A stretch of DNA of 22,780 bases, taken from an uncultured Christensenellaceae bacterium. GTDB lineage: Bacteria > Bacillota > Clostridia > Christensenellales > Borkfalkiaceae. A program made the position numbers and the translations under genes. Positions 15,799 through 22,780 of the stretch are shown here, in pieces. The notes below the pieces were generated by a model. That model had not been told where the DNA came from, made no database searches, and saw only the letters and a program-made list of their open reading frames with translations. Each line of letters starts with the position of its first letter. The first letter of the stretch is position 1. The stretch spans positions 1 through 22,780 of the forward strand of contig CAJUNJ010000021.1 in the NCBI GenBank assembly GCA_910587825.1, read 5' to 3'.

Positions 15799-18700
15799 AT
15801 GAAACTGAAAATGAAATTATATTTAATATTACCCACATTAATTTGTTTGATGATTTTATGTGGGATAATAGGTTTTATGTCAGTAAAACCTTTGTATGCA
15901 TCGGCGGCGAGTATTGCAAGCGTACAAACGTTTATGGGAATGGAAAACACGAAGCACGATATATTCGATTCAGGGTTTGACGAAAATCCGATTAAGCCGT
16001 ATTCCGAAAGTAAGCAGTTTACTACTGGGATACAGTTTTATTGTTCGGAGAATACAGGAACTAAGGCAACCACGAACATAATTAAACTGAATGCTAATTC
16101 CATAAACATAGATTTCACAAATGCACAGACTTTATATCGTCCGTCTATATCGCACTTATACTTGGAAACAGGTTACACATTCAGTATTATGAATAGTTCC
16201 AACAGAAGTGTATGGTCAGCAAGTATGAATGGACGAATTGAATACGATATGTACACTGGCGAAGAAACATATTGCAAAGATATAAACATAAACGGCTCGT
16301 ATAAAAGTTCGCAAAGTCAAGACTTCGGCACATTGCATTTTTTACCGTCCGAATTTGGCAATCAGCGTGTGTACTTGGACGACGGCTCATACACAATCAA
16401 AATATCTCGTTCTTACGAATGGACCGATATGGATATGTATTGCGGTAACTCGATGATGTTTGCAACGTCGAATATGACAGGTTCACTTACCATTGATAAA
16501 GGCAAAGTTACTATGGCAATGAAAGGCGTAACGAGCAATAATGATATAGTGAACGGCTCATATACAAAAGAGCGCGTTACCGTAACTGCAAATGGCGATT
16601 CTTTTTCCAAACTGTATTATAAAACGCCGTCAAGCAGTTCTTATACGTCAACGTCAAACCGCACTTATACGATCCCTACAACGAACGGCTGGTATTATTT
16701 TTACGCTGAAAACGCTTTCGGAACGACAACCGATACGCTCTCATTTTATTACGACAGCGTTGCCCCGACAGGCACAATCAGTTCCAACGGTTCAGTCGTA
16801 TCGAGCGGCGGTTATGTAGGCAAGAGTTTTTCGTATTCGGCAACCGATAGCGGCAGTGGCTTATCAAAACTATATTACAAAACACCCGTGAGCGGTGTTT
16901 ACTCGGAATACAATTCGGGAACGATAATTCCCGCAATTTCTGACGAAGGTTGGTATTACTTTTACGCCGTAGACCGCAGCGGAAATCAATCCGCAACAGC
17001 ATCGGTCTATCTTGAAAATACCGCCCCGCACATTGAAATCTTCCGCAACGATAAACTTGCGTTCAGTAAGGATTTAAGCGTATCGGAAAATATTGATACC
17101 GATATATATTTGAATCCAAACGACCGAATTAAAGTAACCTGCGATACTTCTTCCGGCAGAGCGACTTGCAACTATACGCTTAATACAAATACAACGATAG
17201 GCAGCGCATATACGGATAGACACTACACAATTACGGTTACGAGCGCAACGGGAATTGTCGGCAATTTTACTTATCATATCGTGCGAAGTAAACCTATCAT
17301 TATGATTGACGGTAACGGTTACACGAGCGGTTCGACGCTTTACTTTAACTCGGATCAATCCGTATCGTTCATGGACGACACTATCATAGATGACAGTAAA
17401 GATACGGGAGCAACCGTGCAATGGAACGGCAATTCGGAATTCTTTTCGTATAAAAGCGGCAACGGTAAAACACTTACAACCGCAAACGGAACGGAAACAA
17501 GGTACAACCTGACCTTGAACGACAGAGCCGGTAACGAAAGTACATTTACGGTCTACATAGACAAACTCGCGCCCACAGGTAATTGGAAAAGCGACGGAAC
17601 GAATTTACCGAACGGTGGATATACGAATAAATCGCTCTCTTTCCACTTTACCGAAACGGGAACGACCGCAACGTATTCTCACAACGGTGGCGAATATAAC
17701 ACTTACGCAAGCGGCAGAACCTTAACGGCAGACGGAACTTACACCGTGATATTGACTGATCGTGCAAACAATAAAAGCACGTTCACGGCACATATTGATA
17801 CCATTCCGCCGACAGGTCAAATGTACGCTAACTATGCCTCTATCGGGAGCGGGACGATTACGAACGGAAAAGTTTACTTTACCTGGGACGGAAATCTTAC
17901 AGCGACCGTAAACGGTTCTTCTTATACGAAAAATACCGTGCTTTCCGAAGACGGAACATATACATTCAGATTGACCGATTCCGCTCAAAACATGGCAACA
18001 TATAGCGTAACGATTGACACGATAGCACCGACATATAATGCGGATAAATTGCAGTCGCAACCGAAAATGATTACGAGGTGGTATGTCGTAAAATTTGACG
18101 GAAAGAACTATTCTTTCGCCGATTACAACGAAGCGCTTGCTTTCGCTTGTGATAAGGAGTTCAAAGCGAATGTAACCGTTCTTTCACTCGATAGATTAGA
18201 AGACTTTAATCAACACCACCTTGTCGTAGGCGGCGACGAAGTTCGCACAGGCACTTATTGGCTTTATAAATCGCAAGCTAATCCCGACAGCAGACTGTAT
18301 TATTTTAACCGCGAAAGGTTAAACGGTGTTATAGCCTATTACGCAAAGAACAACGTTTCAACCGTTAACTATTTTACCCTTGACGGCGACAATGTTTACG
18401 GCAATCCTGCGGACAGTATGAGCGACAATGTATTTACAGCGCCGGACGGCGCAAGCGCACCCGTTCTCAATGGATTTGTGTTTGAAAGAACAGACGGCTC
18501 GGAAATGTTTGCAGAACTTATGGGAACAAGCGGAACGAGAATAAAAATTGAATACGGCATTGCGTTCGATGCACAAGTAACCGTAGGCGGTTTGTATAAA
18601 TTTACGGAACTTGACGAAGCGGGAAATGCAACCGTATTCTACGGATTTTTAGACTTGATTGCACCCGAACTGAAAGTAACCGCAACTATTTATGGCAACG

Positions 18701-20601
18701 GCTCGGAAACCGAATTGTGCATTACAAAAGACGGGCTTACAGGAATAGCGGCATACTATTACGAAAGTTTTGACGTAAAGGCAATTTTGGACGCCGATAA
18801 ATGGTCGGTGCTTTCCGTAAAGAACAACGGCAAAACAAATTACTACACTTACGGCGACGAATTGCCTTGTTTGACTGTGGGCGGCGAATATCTGCTATCC
18901 GTCTATGACAGACTTGGCAATGGATATTCCTTTACTGTCTTTATCGTCGGCAATCCTGCGACAATCACGGTAAAAAATAACGCCGATGATACGGCTTTCG
19001 ATTTGGCAATCACACTTGAACAGCGTTTTGACACGCTTGTATTCCTTGAAGTCCGCAGAAACGGCGTGCTGCTTGACGGTATATCCGCAAGCGTTCTGAA
19101 TTACACATTCGACCGTGCGGGAACCTATGTTCTTACCCTGCGCGACAACTTTGGACGTACTATTACGAAAGAATATGTGTTTGTTAAAGCATTGCCCGAA
19201 GGCGAACTTATCGGCGTAGAAAACGGCGGCAAAACGAAATCCGATGTTACTTTTACATTTGACAACGAAAAATACTATGCTGTCGTTACCAAAGACGGAC
19301 AAGCATATACCACCGATTACAGCGGCGAATTGTTCTTTAATGCGACCGACGAAAACAGCGGAATCTATGATATTCGCCTTTTTCGTTTGACCGATAACGA
19401 GAATTATTCCGATTACGGATTTATCGTTAACACACTTGCACCTAACTTCGATTTGACCGTTGCGGACGGCTCAACTACGAACAAGAACGTTACCGTGTCT
19501 TGGTCGGAAAGCGACATTGAAAGCGTGGTCTATTCGTTGAACGGCAGCGAATCCGTAACGATTGAAAACGGCGCAATCCTTTCCACCGAAGGCGTTTATA
19601 TCGTTACGGCGACGAACGATTTGGGAACGCAGTTCGCAAAAACATTTACGATTGACAAGACGCTCGATTATTATGTCGTTATGGGTAATCAGCCTGTGCA
19701 GAACGTCGAAGTAACCAGCGATACGGTTGCCGTTTTCAACAATGAAGACCTTTCTGTTACGCTTACTAAAAACGGCGAGCCTTTCGATTATTTGTTCGGG
19801 GACGTGCTTTCCGATGAAGGCTATTATACGTTCCGCATAAACGACGAATTCGGCAATACGACTACGTTCTCAATCACTATTGACAAGAGCGTTTCATACT
19901 CGGCGAACGTCGGCGACGGACTCATATCGAACGGCAATGTTCAAGTTACAAACGGCGAAAAACTGACCGCAACCGTAACCAAAGATAATTTGGTTTTGGA
20001 CTATGAATTCGGGCAATCTCTCGACGACGAAGGTTACTATAAATTCGTATTGCGCGATGTTTACGGCAATGAAAAATCATTTGAATTCCGAATTGTAAAA
20101 GGCATAAAAACGACGCTTGATTACACACTCGGCGAGAATGTTTCCGTACTCAAAATCGACCGCAACGGCGAAGAAGTTTTGCATGACGGCAATCGCTTAA
20201 ACTTTACTGTAAGCGGAGTTTATATCGTTACGGCAGAAACGGACGGAACGACTTATTCTTTCGTTCTTGAACTCGACAACACTGCGCCTACGCTCGACCT
20301 TATCGGAGTGAAAAACGGCGGCGTTTCGGGCAAATCCGTTACGCTCGACAACCTTTCCGAACAGGCTACGGTTGACATCTTTAAGGACGGCGAGCTTATC
20401 GAATACGAACTCGGAAGCGAGCTTAAAGAGTACGGCGAATACCGCGTTGTAGTAACCGACGAAGCTGGCAACACAAACGAATATAATTTTACGTTGAAAT
20501 ATAAAATGGACGGAGGAATTATCGCTCTTATCGTAATATGCGTCCTTGCAGCAGCGGGCGGCAGTGTCTTCTTATTCATTAAAAAATGTAGGAGACATTA
20601 A
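15799..20601 (+). CDS. Giant membrane-anchored Ig-like-repeat surface protein, copy 2
   Basis: This 1600-residue paralogue is colinear with copy 1 over its whole length. The start at 15799 is chosen over an in-frame ATG at 15763 because the latter lies inside the preceding hairpin with no ribosome site, while AGGAG precedes 15799 and a clean signal peptide begins there (1-36, ending ASA). The N-terminal domain runs to about 231. Ig-like modules follow (one boundary near 319), then the central domain at about 740-951 (NADKL, FNQHHLVVGGDEVRTGTYWL, NPDSRLYYFNRERL), more Ig-like modules, and the C-terminal GGIIALIVICVLAAAGG helix with tail KKCRRH. Cysteine is scarce. The DNA has diverged strongly from copy 1, so the duplication is old and both copies remain intact. 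Confidence 0.8.
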   Translation: MKLKMKLYLILPTLICLMILCGIIGFMSVKPLYASAASIASVQTFMGMENTKHDIFDSGFDENPIKPYSESKQFTTGIQFYCSENTGTKATTNIIKLNANSINIDFTNAQTLYRPSISHLYLETGYTFSIMNSSNRSVWSASMNGRIEYDMYTGEETYCKDININGSYKSSQSQDFGTLHFLPSEFGNQRVYLDDGSYTIKISRSYEWTDMDMYCGNSMMFATSNMTGSLTIDKGKVTMAMKGVTSNNDIVNGSYTKERVTVTANGDSFSKLYYKTPSSSSYTSTSNRTYTIPTTNGWYYFYAENAFGTTTDTLSFYYDSVAPTGTISSNGSVVSSGGYVGKSFSYSATDSGSGLSKLYYKTPVSGVYSEYNSGTIIPAISDEGWYYFYAVDRSGNQSATASVYLENTAPHIEIFRNDKLAFSKDLSVSENIDTDIYLNPNDRIKVTCDTSSGRATCNYTLNTNTTIGSAYTDRHYTITVTSATGIVGNFTYHIVRSKPIIMIDGNGYTSGSTLYFNSDQSVSFMDDTIIDDSKDTGATVQWNGNSEFFSYKSGNGKTLTTANGTETRYNLTLNDRAGNESTFTVYIDKLAPTGNWKSDGTNLPNGGYTNKSLSFHFTETGTTATYSHNGGEYNTYASGRTLTADGTYTVILTDRANNKSTFTAHIDTIPPTGQMYANYASIGSGTITNGKVYFTWDGNLTATVNGSSYTKNTVLSEDGTYTFRLTDSAQNMATYSVTIDTIAPTYNADKLQSQPKMITRWYVVKFDGKNYSFADYNEALAFACDKEFKANVTVLSLDRLEDFNQHHLVVGGDEVRTGTYWLYKSQANPDSRLYYFNRERLNGVIAYYAKNNVSTVNYFTLDGDNVYGNPADSMSDNVFTAPDGASAPVLNGFVFERTDGSEMFAELMGTSGTRIKIEYGIAFDAQVTVGGLYKFTELDEAGNATVFYGFLDLIAPELKVTATIYGNGSETELCITKDGLTGIAAYYYESFDVKAILDADKWSVLSVKNNGKTNYYTYGDELPCLTVGGEYLLSVYDRLGNGYSFTVFIVGNPATITVKNNADDTAFDLAITLEQRFDTLVFLEVRRNGVLLDGISASVLNYTFDRAGTYVLTLRDNFGRTITKEYVFVKALPEGELIGVENGGKTKSDVTFTFDNEKYYAVVTKDGQAYTTDYSGELFFNATDENSGIYDIRLFRLTDNENYSDYGFIVNTLAPNFDLTVADGSTTNKNVTVSWSESDIESVVYSLNGSESVTIENGAILSTEGVYIVTATNDLGTQFAKTFTIDKTLDYYVVMGNQPVQNVEVTSDTVAVFNNEDLSVTLTKNGEPFDYLFGDVLSDEGYYTFRINDEFGNTTTFSITIDKSVSYSANVGDGLISNGNVQVTNGEKLTATVTKDNLVLDYEFGQSLDDEGYYKFVLRDVYGNEKSFEFRIVKGIKTTLDYTLGENVSVLKIDRNGEEVLHDGNRLNFTVSGVYIVTAETDGTTYSFVLELDNTAPTLDLIGVKNGGVSGKSVTLDNLSEQATVDIFKDGELIEYELGSELKEYGEYRVVVTDEAGNTNEYNFTLKYKMDGGIIALIVICVLAAAGGSVFLFIKKCRRH

Positions 20602-20611
20602 AATTTAATCA

Positions 20612-20690
20612 AGAAACTGGTGAAATCCCTATAAAATCAGTATAGGAAACTGTAATACCGAAATCAAAACTTTCGGACAATATTTTGTCG
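20612..20690 (+). other. String of three small hairpins downstream of the giant genes
   Basis: CCTATA/TATAGG (20628-20633 and 20641-20646), CCGAAA/TTTCGG (20658-20663 and 20671-20676) and GACAA/TTGTC (20676-20680 and 20685-20689) can form consecutive stems; the last two share one G. GGTGAAATCC (20619-20628) and ACTGTAA (20649-20655) recall the conserved core of cobalamin riboswitches. The conserved 3' B12 box is missing and no metabolic gene follows, so a functional riboswitch is unlikely. The stretch may instead serve as a 3'-end or processing structure for the giant-gene mRNA. Confidence 0.25.
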
Positions 20691-20718
20691 AAAAATAGAA
20701 AAAAGTTTCCCAAAAGGC

Positions 20719-20747
20719 TTGACAATAAAATACTGTTATGCTATATT
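20719..20747 (+). promoter_or_regulatory. Sigma-A-type promoter for the structured RNA
   Basis: A perfect -35 box TTGACA (20719-20724) and a near-consensus -10 box TATATT (20742-20747) are separated by exactly 17 bp. Transcription would start near 20753-20757, just at the first paired base of the RNA below. This is the strongest promoter visible in the window, and no protein start with a ribosome site follows for about 250 bp. Confidence 0.85.
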
Positions 20748-20753
20748 ATAAGC

Positions 20754-20968
20754 ACAGCAAGGGGTTGCGCCCAGGCTCTCGATACGTTGGGAATTCACAG
20801 CGTTAGACCTGCTCATGAAGGGGTGGGGAATCGTTACGGATTTTGCGCAATGAGCGAATCCACAATGGCGCGACTCGTTGAGAATCGAAGCCGTGAGGCT
20901 TGCAAATAGTACAGAGTCAGGGACGCAAGTGACTAATCTGCGTCGGTCCTGGCTCTGTATTTATTTTT
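20754..20968 (+). ncRNA. Structured non-coding RNA (possible raiA-motif class)
   Basis: About 215 nt lie between a consensus promoter and an intrinsic terminator. Possible helices: P1 GCAAG (20757-20761) with CTTGC (20899-20903); a GGG/CCC hairpin (20762-20772); P2 GGCTCTCGAT (20774-20783) with ATCGAAGCC (20884-20892), nine pairs and one bulged C; P3 ACGTTG/CAGCGT (20784-20803) stacked directly on P2; and P4 TGCTCAT (20810-20816) with ATGAGCG (20850-20856). These nest into a multibranched fold with a long-range closing stem. A 74-aa frame crosses it but lacks a ribosome site. Length, own promoter, terminator and Clostridia context fit the raiA motif, and the stretch TTAGACCTG...GGGGTGGGGAATCG looks familiar, but I cannot confirm the class. 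No raiA gene is present. Confidence 0.7.
20909..20968 (+). terminator. Terminator of the structured RNA
   Basis: TACAGAGTCAGG (20910-20921) pairs with CCTGGCTCTGTA (20948-20959) with one G-U pair. The stem continues, after a three-base bulge, as GACGCA/TGCGTC (20922-20927 and 20939-20944). It is followed by TTTATTTTTG. The roughly 18-bp stem and U-rich tail are typical of a strong intrinsic terminator. Confidence 0.85.
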
Positions 20969-21002
20969 GTAGCTTTTACGGTAAAATCTAAGGAGTACGA
21001 CT

Positions 21003-21446
21003 ATGAATTGTAATAAAAAGAAGAAAGGAGCAAAGAAGTCAGCAAACTACAGCGCACTACGTTGTCCTTATTGCGGAGGTACGGTTGTATATCGCAGCGC
21101 AGAAGGTATCTATAAAAATAACAGCAAGGGTACAATGCTTTATGTATGTTCGCATTATCCTGAGTGTGATGCCTATGTGCGTGTTCATCCTGGTACAAAA
21201 ACTCCAATGGGCACGATGGCGGATCATAAACTGCGAGCGCTAAGAAATACTGCACATAAACATTTTGACAAGCTGCATATTAGTGGATACATGACACGCC
21301 AAGAAGCGTATATGTGGCTGGCAAATATAATCAATGCACCATTATCTCAAGCGCATATAGGATATCTCGGCGAGTATTATTGCAATCTGGTAATAAAAGA
21401 AAGTGAAAAGCTGCTGAGGACAAAGCAAGCGATGAAAAAAATTTAA
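21003..21446 (+). CDS. Zinc-finger-containing protein (DUF3268-like)
   Basis: This 147-residue protein has a basic N-terminus and one four-cysteine zinc finger: C21/C24 (CPYCGG) and C49/C55 (CSHYPECDAYV). After PGTKTPMG comes a helical part with ALRNTAHKHFDKL, MTRQEAYMWLA and AHIGYLGEYYC. That order matches the small zinc-finger family found on phages and ICEs of Bacillota (I recall it as DUF3268). The finger resembles topoisomerase C-terminal zinc ribbons, so nucleic-acid binding is likely; the exact role is unknown. The start follows AAGGAG. The gene stands after the structured-RNA terminator and 13 bp before the signal peptidase gene, so those two are probably cotranscribed. Confidence 0.75.
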   Translation: MNCNKKKKGAKKSANYSALRCPYCGGTVVYRSAEGIYKNNSKGTMLYVCSHYPECDAYVRVHPGTKTPMGTMADHKLRALRNTAHKHFDKLHISGYMTRQEAYMWLANIINAPLSQAHIGYLGEYYCNLVIKESEKLLRTKQAMKKI

Positions 21447-21459
21447 TAGGAGGCTTAGC

Positions 21460-21837
21460 GTGAAAAAGCGAATGATATTTCTAATCCCGGTGATTGTATT
21501 CATTGGGGTTTTAATTTTGTTTAAGACGGTATTTTTTATAGGCTTTGTACCGTCGGCATCTATGGAACCTACATTGAAGACAAACAGTGTAATATTCGGT
21601 ACACGAATCTACGGCACGTTGCAAGAGGGGGACATAATAGTTTTCCAACATGAGGACGACGTTCTGGTTAAGCGCATTATCGGTGTTGGAGGGCAAGAGA
21701 TTGAAGTGGAAGGTATCAATTACACTGTACCGGAAGGCTGCTATTTTGTGATGGGAGATAATAGGCATAATTCTTGGGATTCTCGGTTTTGGGAAGAACC
21801 GTTCATAAAAAAGAGCAGTGTTATTGCATTGTTGTGA
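21460..21837 (+). CDS. lepB: Short signal peptidase I
   Basis: The protein has 125 residues: one N-terminal membrane helix (about 5-29), then the S26 signal peptidase boxes. The catalytic Ser34 lies in SASMEPTL, the general-base Lys71 in VLVKRIIGVGG, and box E is GDNRHNSWDSRFW (99-111). It is shorter than typical type I peptidases (about 150-200 residues) because the insert between the Lys box and box E is small, but both catalytic residues are present. The start is GTG at 21460, with AGGAGG (21448-21453) 6 nt before it. Such enzymes remove signal peptides from secreted proteins. The two giant surface proteins upstream carry such signals and could be clients, which is inference. Confidence 0.92.
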   Translation: MKKRMIFLIPVIVFIGVLILFKTVFFIGFVPSASMEPTLKTNSVIFGTRIYGTLQEGDIIVFQHEDDVLVKRIIGVGGQEIEVEGINYTVPEGCYFVMGDNRHNSWDSRFWEEPFIKKSSVIALL

Positions 21838-21870
21838 TAGGGCCGTAAAGCTCGTTGACTTTCGCCCTAA
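21838..21870 (+). other. Intercistronic hairpin
   Basis: TAGGGCCGTAAAG (21838-21850) pairs with CTTTCGCCCTA (21859-21869), giving 11 pairs with two single-base bulges and an 8-nt loop. It begins directly after the signal peptidase stop. No T tract follows, so it is more likely an mRNA-stability or processing element than a terminator. Confidence 0.45.
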
Positions 21871-21906
21871 AATATGATAAAATTCAAAACAAGGAAGGTA
21901 ATCAAA

Positions 21907-22065
21907 ATGACTAAGAAGATATGTCCGAATTGCGGAACAGAGAATAAAGGTCTTGATTTGGTTGAAACTCAGGGTATCTATATTTGCAGCAACTGCAAGA
22001 AAGTAATCAATGCTGCGAATGATAAGATTTTAGATACAGATCAACCTGAGACGATCAAAAAATAA
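21907..22065 (+). CDS. 52-aa zinc-ribbon protein
   Basis: Two CxxC knuckles (C6/C9 in CPNCG, C27/C30 in CSNCKK) spaced by 17 residues form a classical zinc ribbon, followed by a short acidic tail. An in-frame ATG at 21874 would add 11 residues, but it has no ribosome site, whereas AAGGAAGG precedes 21907, so the shorter form is preferred. No enzyme domain is present. It may bind nucleic acid or a protein partner. It is probably the last gene of the zinc-finger and signal-peptidase unit, because a strong terminator follows. Confidence 0.7.
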   Translation: MTKKICPNCGTENKGLDLVETQGIYICSNCKKVINAANDKILDTDQPETIKK

Positions 22066-22086
22066 CTAACTAAATTCATTAAATAT

Positions 22087-22124
22087 AAAAGGGAGCTACG
22101 TTGTTTGCGTAGCTCCCTTTTTTT
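22087..22124 (+). terminator. Strong intrinsic terminator
   Basis: GGGAGCTACG (22091-22100) and CGTAGCTCCC (22108-22117) form a perfect 10-bp stem with loop TTGTTTG, followed by seven T. An AAAA run before the stem would also allow function on the opposite strand, which suits the convergent lipoprotein gene. Confidence 0.93.
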
Positions 22125-22159
22125 GTTGGGTTTTTTAATTATGTTGGTTTTTTAATTAT
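22125..22159. repeat. Short tandem direct repeat
   Basis: GTTGGGTTTTTTAATTAT (22125-22142) is followed at once by GTTGGTTTTTTAATTAT (22143-22159), differing by one G. Its place right after the last terminator and at the start of AT-richer DNA is notable, but replication slippage is the simplest origin. Confidence 0.7.
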
Positions 22160-22360
22160 AATGAAGAAAGGAAACATTGGCATTGCAAGATAGATTTATT
22201 TTCTGTTTATTCGGTGATTTCGAATTAGGTAGCATTAATTATTTTAGTGTATTTGAAAGTTGTAGTTGCATTCTAAGTAATTAACTTTACTGAGAGAATG
22301 TAATTTAATGGCTAATGCACATAACTTATTATGAACTTGGTTACAGTTTACTATTGACAT
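22160..22360. other. AT-rich intergenic stretch without a visible gene
   Basis: No frame with a ribosome site is seen on either strand. One imperfect inverted repeat, TTGCATTCT (22266-22274) with AGAATGTAA (22295-22303), can form nine pairs including one G-U. It has no T tract on either side. It lies between two convergent genes and is otherwise featureless. Confidence 0.5.
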
Positions 22361-22780
22361 CTATTTATTTTTCTCATAAATCAAATAAGAAAGAGTCTTA
22401 TTGACTGGAATGTATATATATATTTCATTATCTAGAATTTTTGAGCCTTTTATTATAATTGGGGGTAGCTCTGCAAATTTTATATAATATTCATCGAATT
22501 CATCATCAAAATCGATAATCGATTTCATACTTTTGGTTTCGTCGCCATTAAATATGCATTCATTATCTTTAATAACTATTTTGTTGCCTATGCTATTTAT
22601 AGCATTGCCAACGCCAGGGTATTCTTTTAATGTGTCTTTATTAATTTCAAGTAATATTGATTCGCCATTAACATCAATCATAACTTTTTCTACTGTATAA
22701 GTTTCTTTATCTGAATTACAACCTGTAAAAGTCATGAAAAGTGCAAACAATATAAATACAGCGCAAATTATTTTTTTCAT
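22361..22780 (-). CDS. Small predicted lipoprotein
   Basis: The protein has 139 residues and starts at the last base of the window, so its promoter and ribosome site are not visible and an upstream in-frame start cannot be excluded. The N-terminus MKKIICAVFILFALFMTFTGC is a lipoprotein signal peptide with lipobox FTGC and the lipidated Cys at residue 21. The mature part is small, Asp/Glu/Ile-rich and beta-strand-like (VMIDVNGESILLEI, IVIKDNECIF, EIYIYIP), as in secreted lipoproteins of unknown function in Clostridia. No family is recognised. Its DNA is clearly more AT-rich than the transfer genes, and it runs convergently, so it may belong to the host or to a separate accessory module. Confidence 0.75.
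   Translation of the reverse strand: MKKIICAVFILFALFMTFTGCNSDKETYTVEKVMIDVNGESILLEINKDTLKEYPGVGNAINSIGNKIVIKDNECIFNGDETKSMKSIIDFDDEFDEYYIKFAELPPIIIKGSKILDNEIYIYIPVNKTLSYLIYEKNK

Noticed and set aside
10863..20601. Tandem giant genes as a diversity-generating retroelement target or phase-variable pair
   Set aside because: No reverse transcriptase, template repeat, invertible repeats or long identical DNA blocks are seen. The copies differ throughout at the DNA level.
20685..20909. A 74-aa plus-strand frame across the structured RNA
   Set aside because: Its ATG lies upstream of the promoter boxes, so the RNA transcript would not contain it. No ribosome site is present, and the paired stems explain the sequence better.
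22354..22382. TTGACA on the plus strand near 22354 as a promoter
   Set aside because: No acceptable -10 box stands 16-18 bp downstream, and it would only make RNA antisense to the lipoprotein gene.
1..22780. CRISPR array, tRNA, rRNA or insertion sequence
   Set aside because: No regularly spaced direct repeats, cloverleaf, rRNA core sequences or transposase motifs were seen on reading.

Overview
The window reads as the downstream half of an integrative and conjugative element (ICE), or a related mobile element, of an anaerobic Clostridia-type Gram-positive bacterium (Bacillota). This rests on four things: strong AGGAGG-type ribosome binding sites with ATG, GTG and TTG starts; moderate GC that falls near the right end; a Gram-positive type IV secretion gene order like the C. 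difficile CTn elements (VirB6/TrbL-like, CD1108-like, PrgI, VirB4, VirD4/CD1115-like); and large secreted proteins held by a C-terminal membrane helix with no LPXTG sorting signal. No relaxase, integrase, rRNA or tRNA is seen, so the element's ends and its DNA-processing genes probably lie outside.

Positions 1-9608 hold the transfer operon. It opens with the 3' end of a TrbL/VirB6-like channel protein whose tail carries a roughly 85-residue repeat. A Lys/Ala-rich single-helix protein (CD1108-like), a PrgI-family membrane protein and the VirB4 ATPase follow. Next come two conserved but uncharacterised ICE proteins (DUF5697-like and DUF6100-like), a 157-bp spacer full of inverted repeats that also encodes a possible 45-aa ORF, another uncharacterised ICE protein, and the VirD4 coupling ATPase with a TTG start. 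Most junctions overlap or are very short, which suggests translational coupling. A strong terminator follows virD4.

Positions 9647-20601 hold a protein with three S1-like RNA-binding modules behind a charged disordered N-terminus, then two tandem paralogous giant surface proteins (1617 and 1600 aa). Each giant has a signal peptide, many Ig-like beta-sandwich modules, a shared non-Ig central domain of about 210 residues, and a C-terminal membrane helix with a basic tail. A perfect 15-bp hairpin separates them. They may act in mating-pair contact or adhesion, but this is inference.

Positions 20602-22124 hold a string of small hairpins, a consensus sigma-A promoter driving a roughly 210-nt structured non-coding RNA with its own terminator (best guess raiA-motif class, unproven), and three small genes: a zinc-finger (DUF3268-like) protein, a short signal peptidase I and a 52-aa zinc ribbon. 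A strong terminator closes this block.

Positions 22125-22780 are more AT-rich. They hold a short tandem repeat, about 200 bp with no gene, and a convergent gene for a small lipoprotein. This may be the edge of the element or an accessory insertion.
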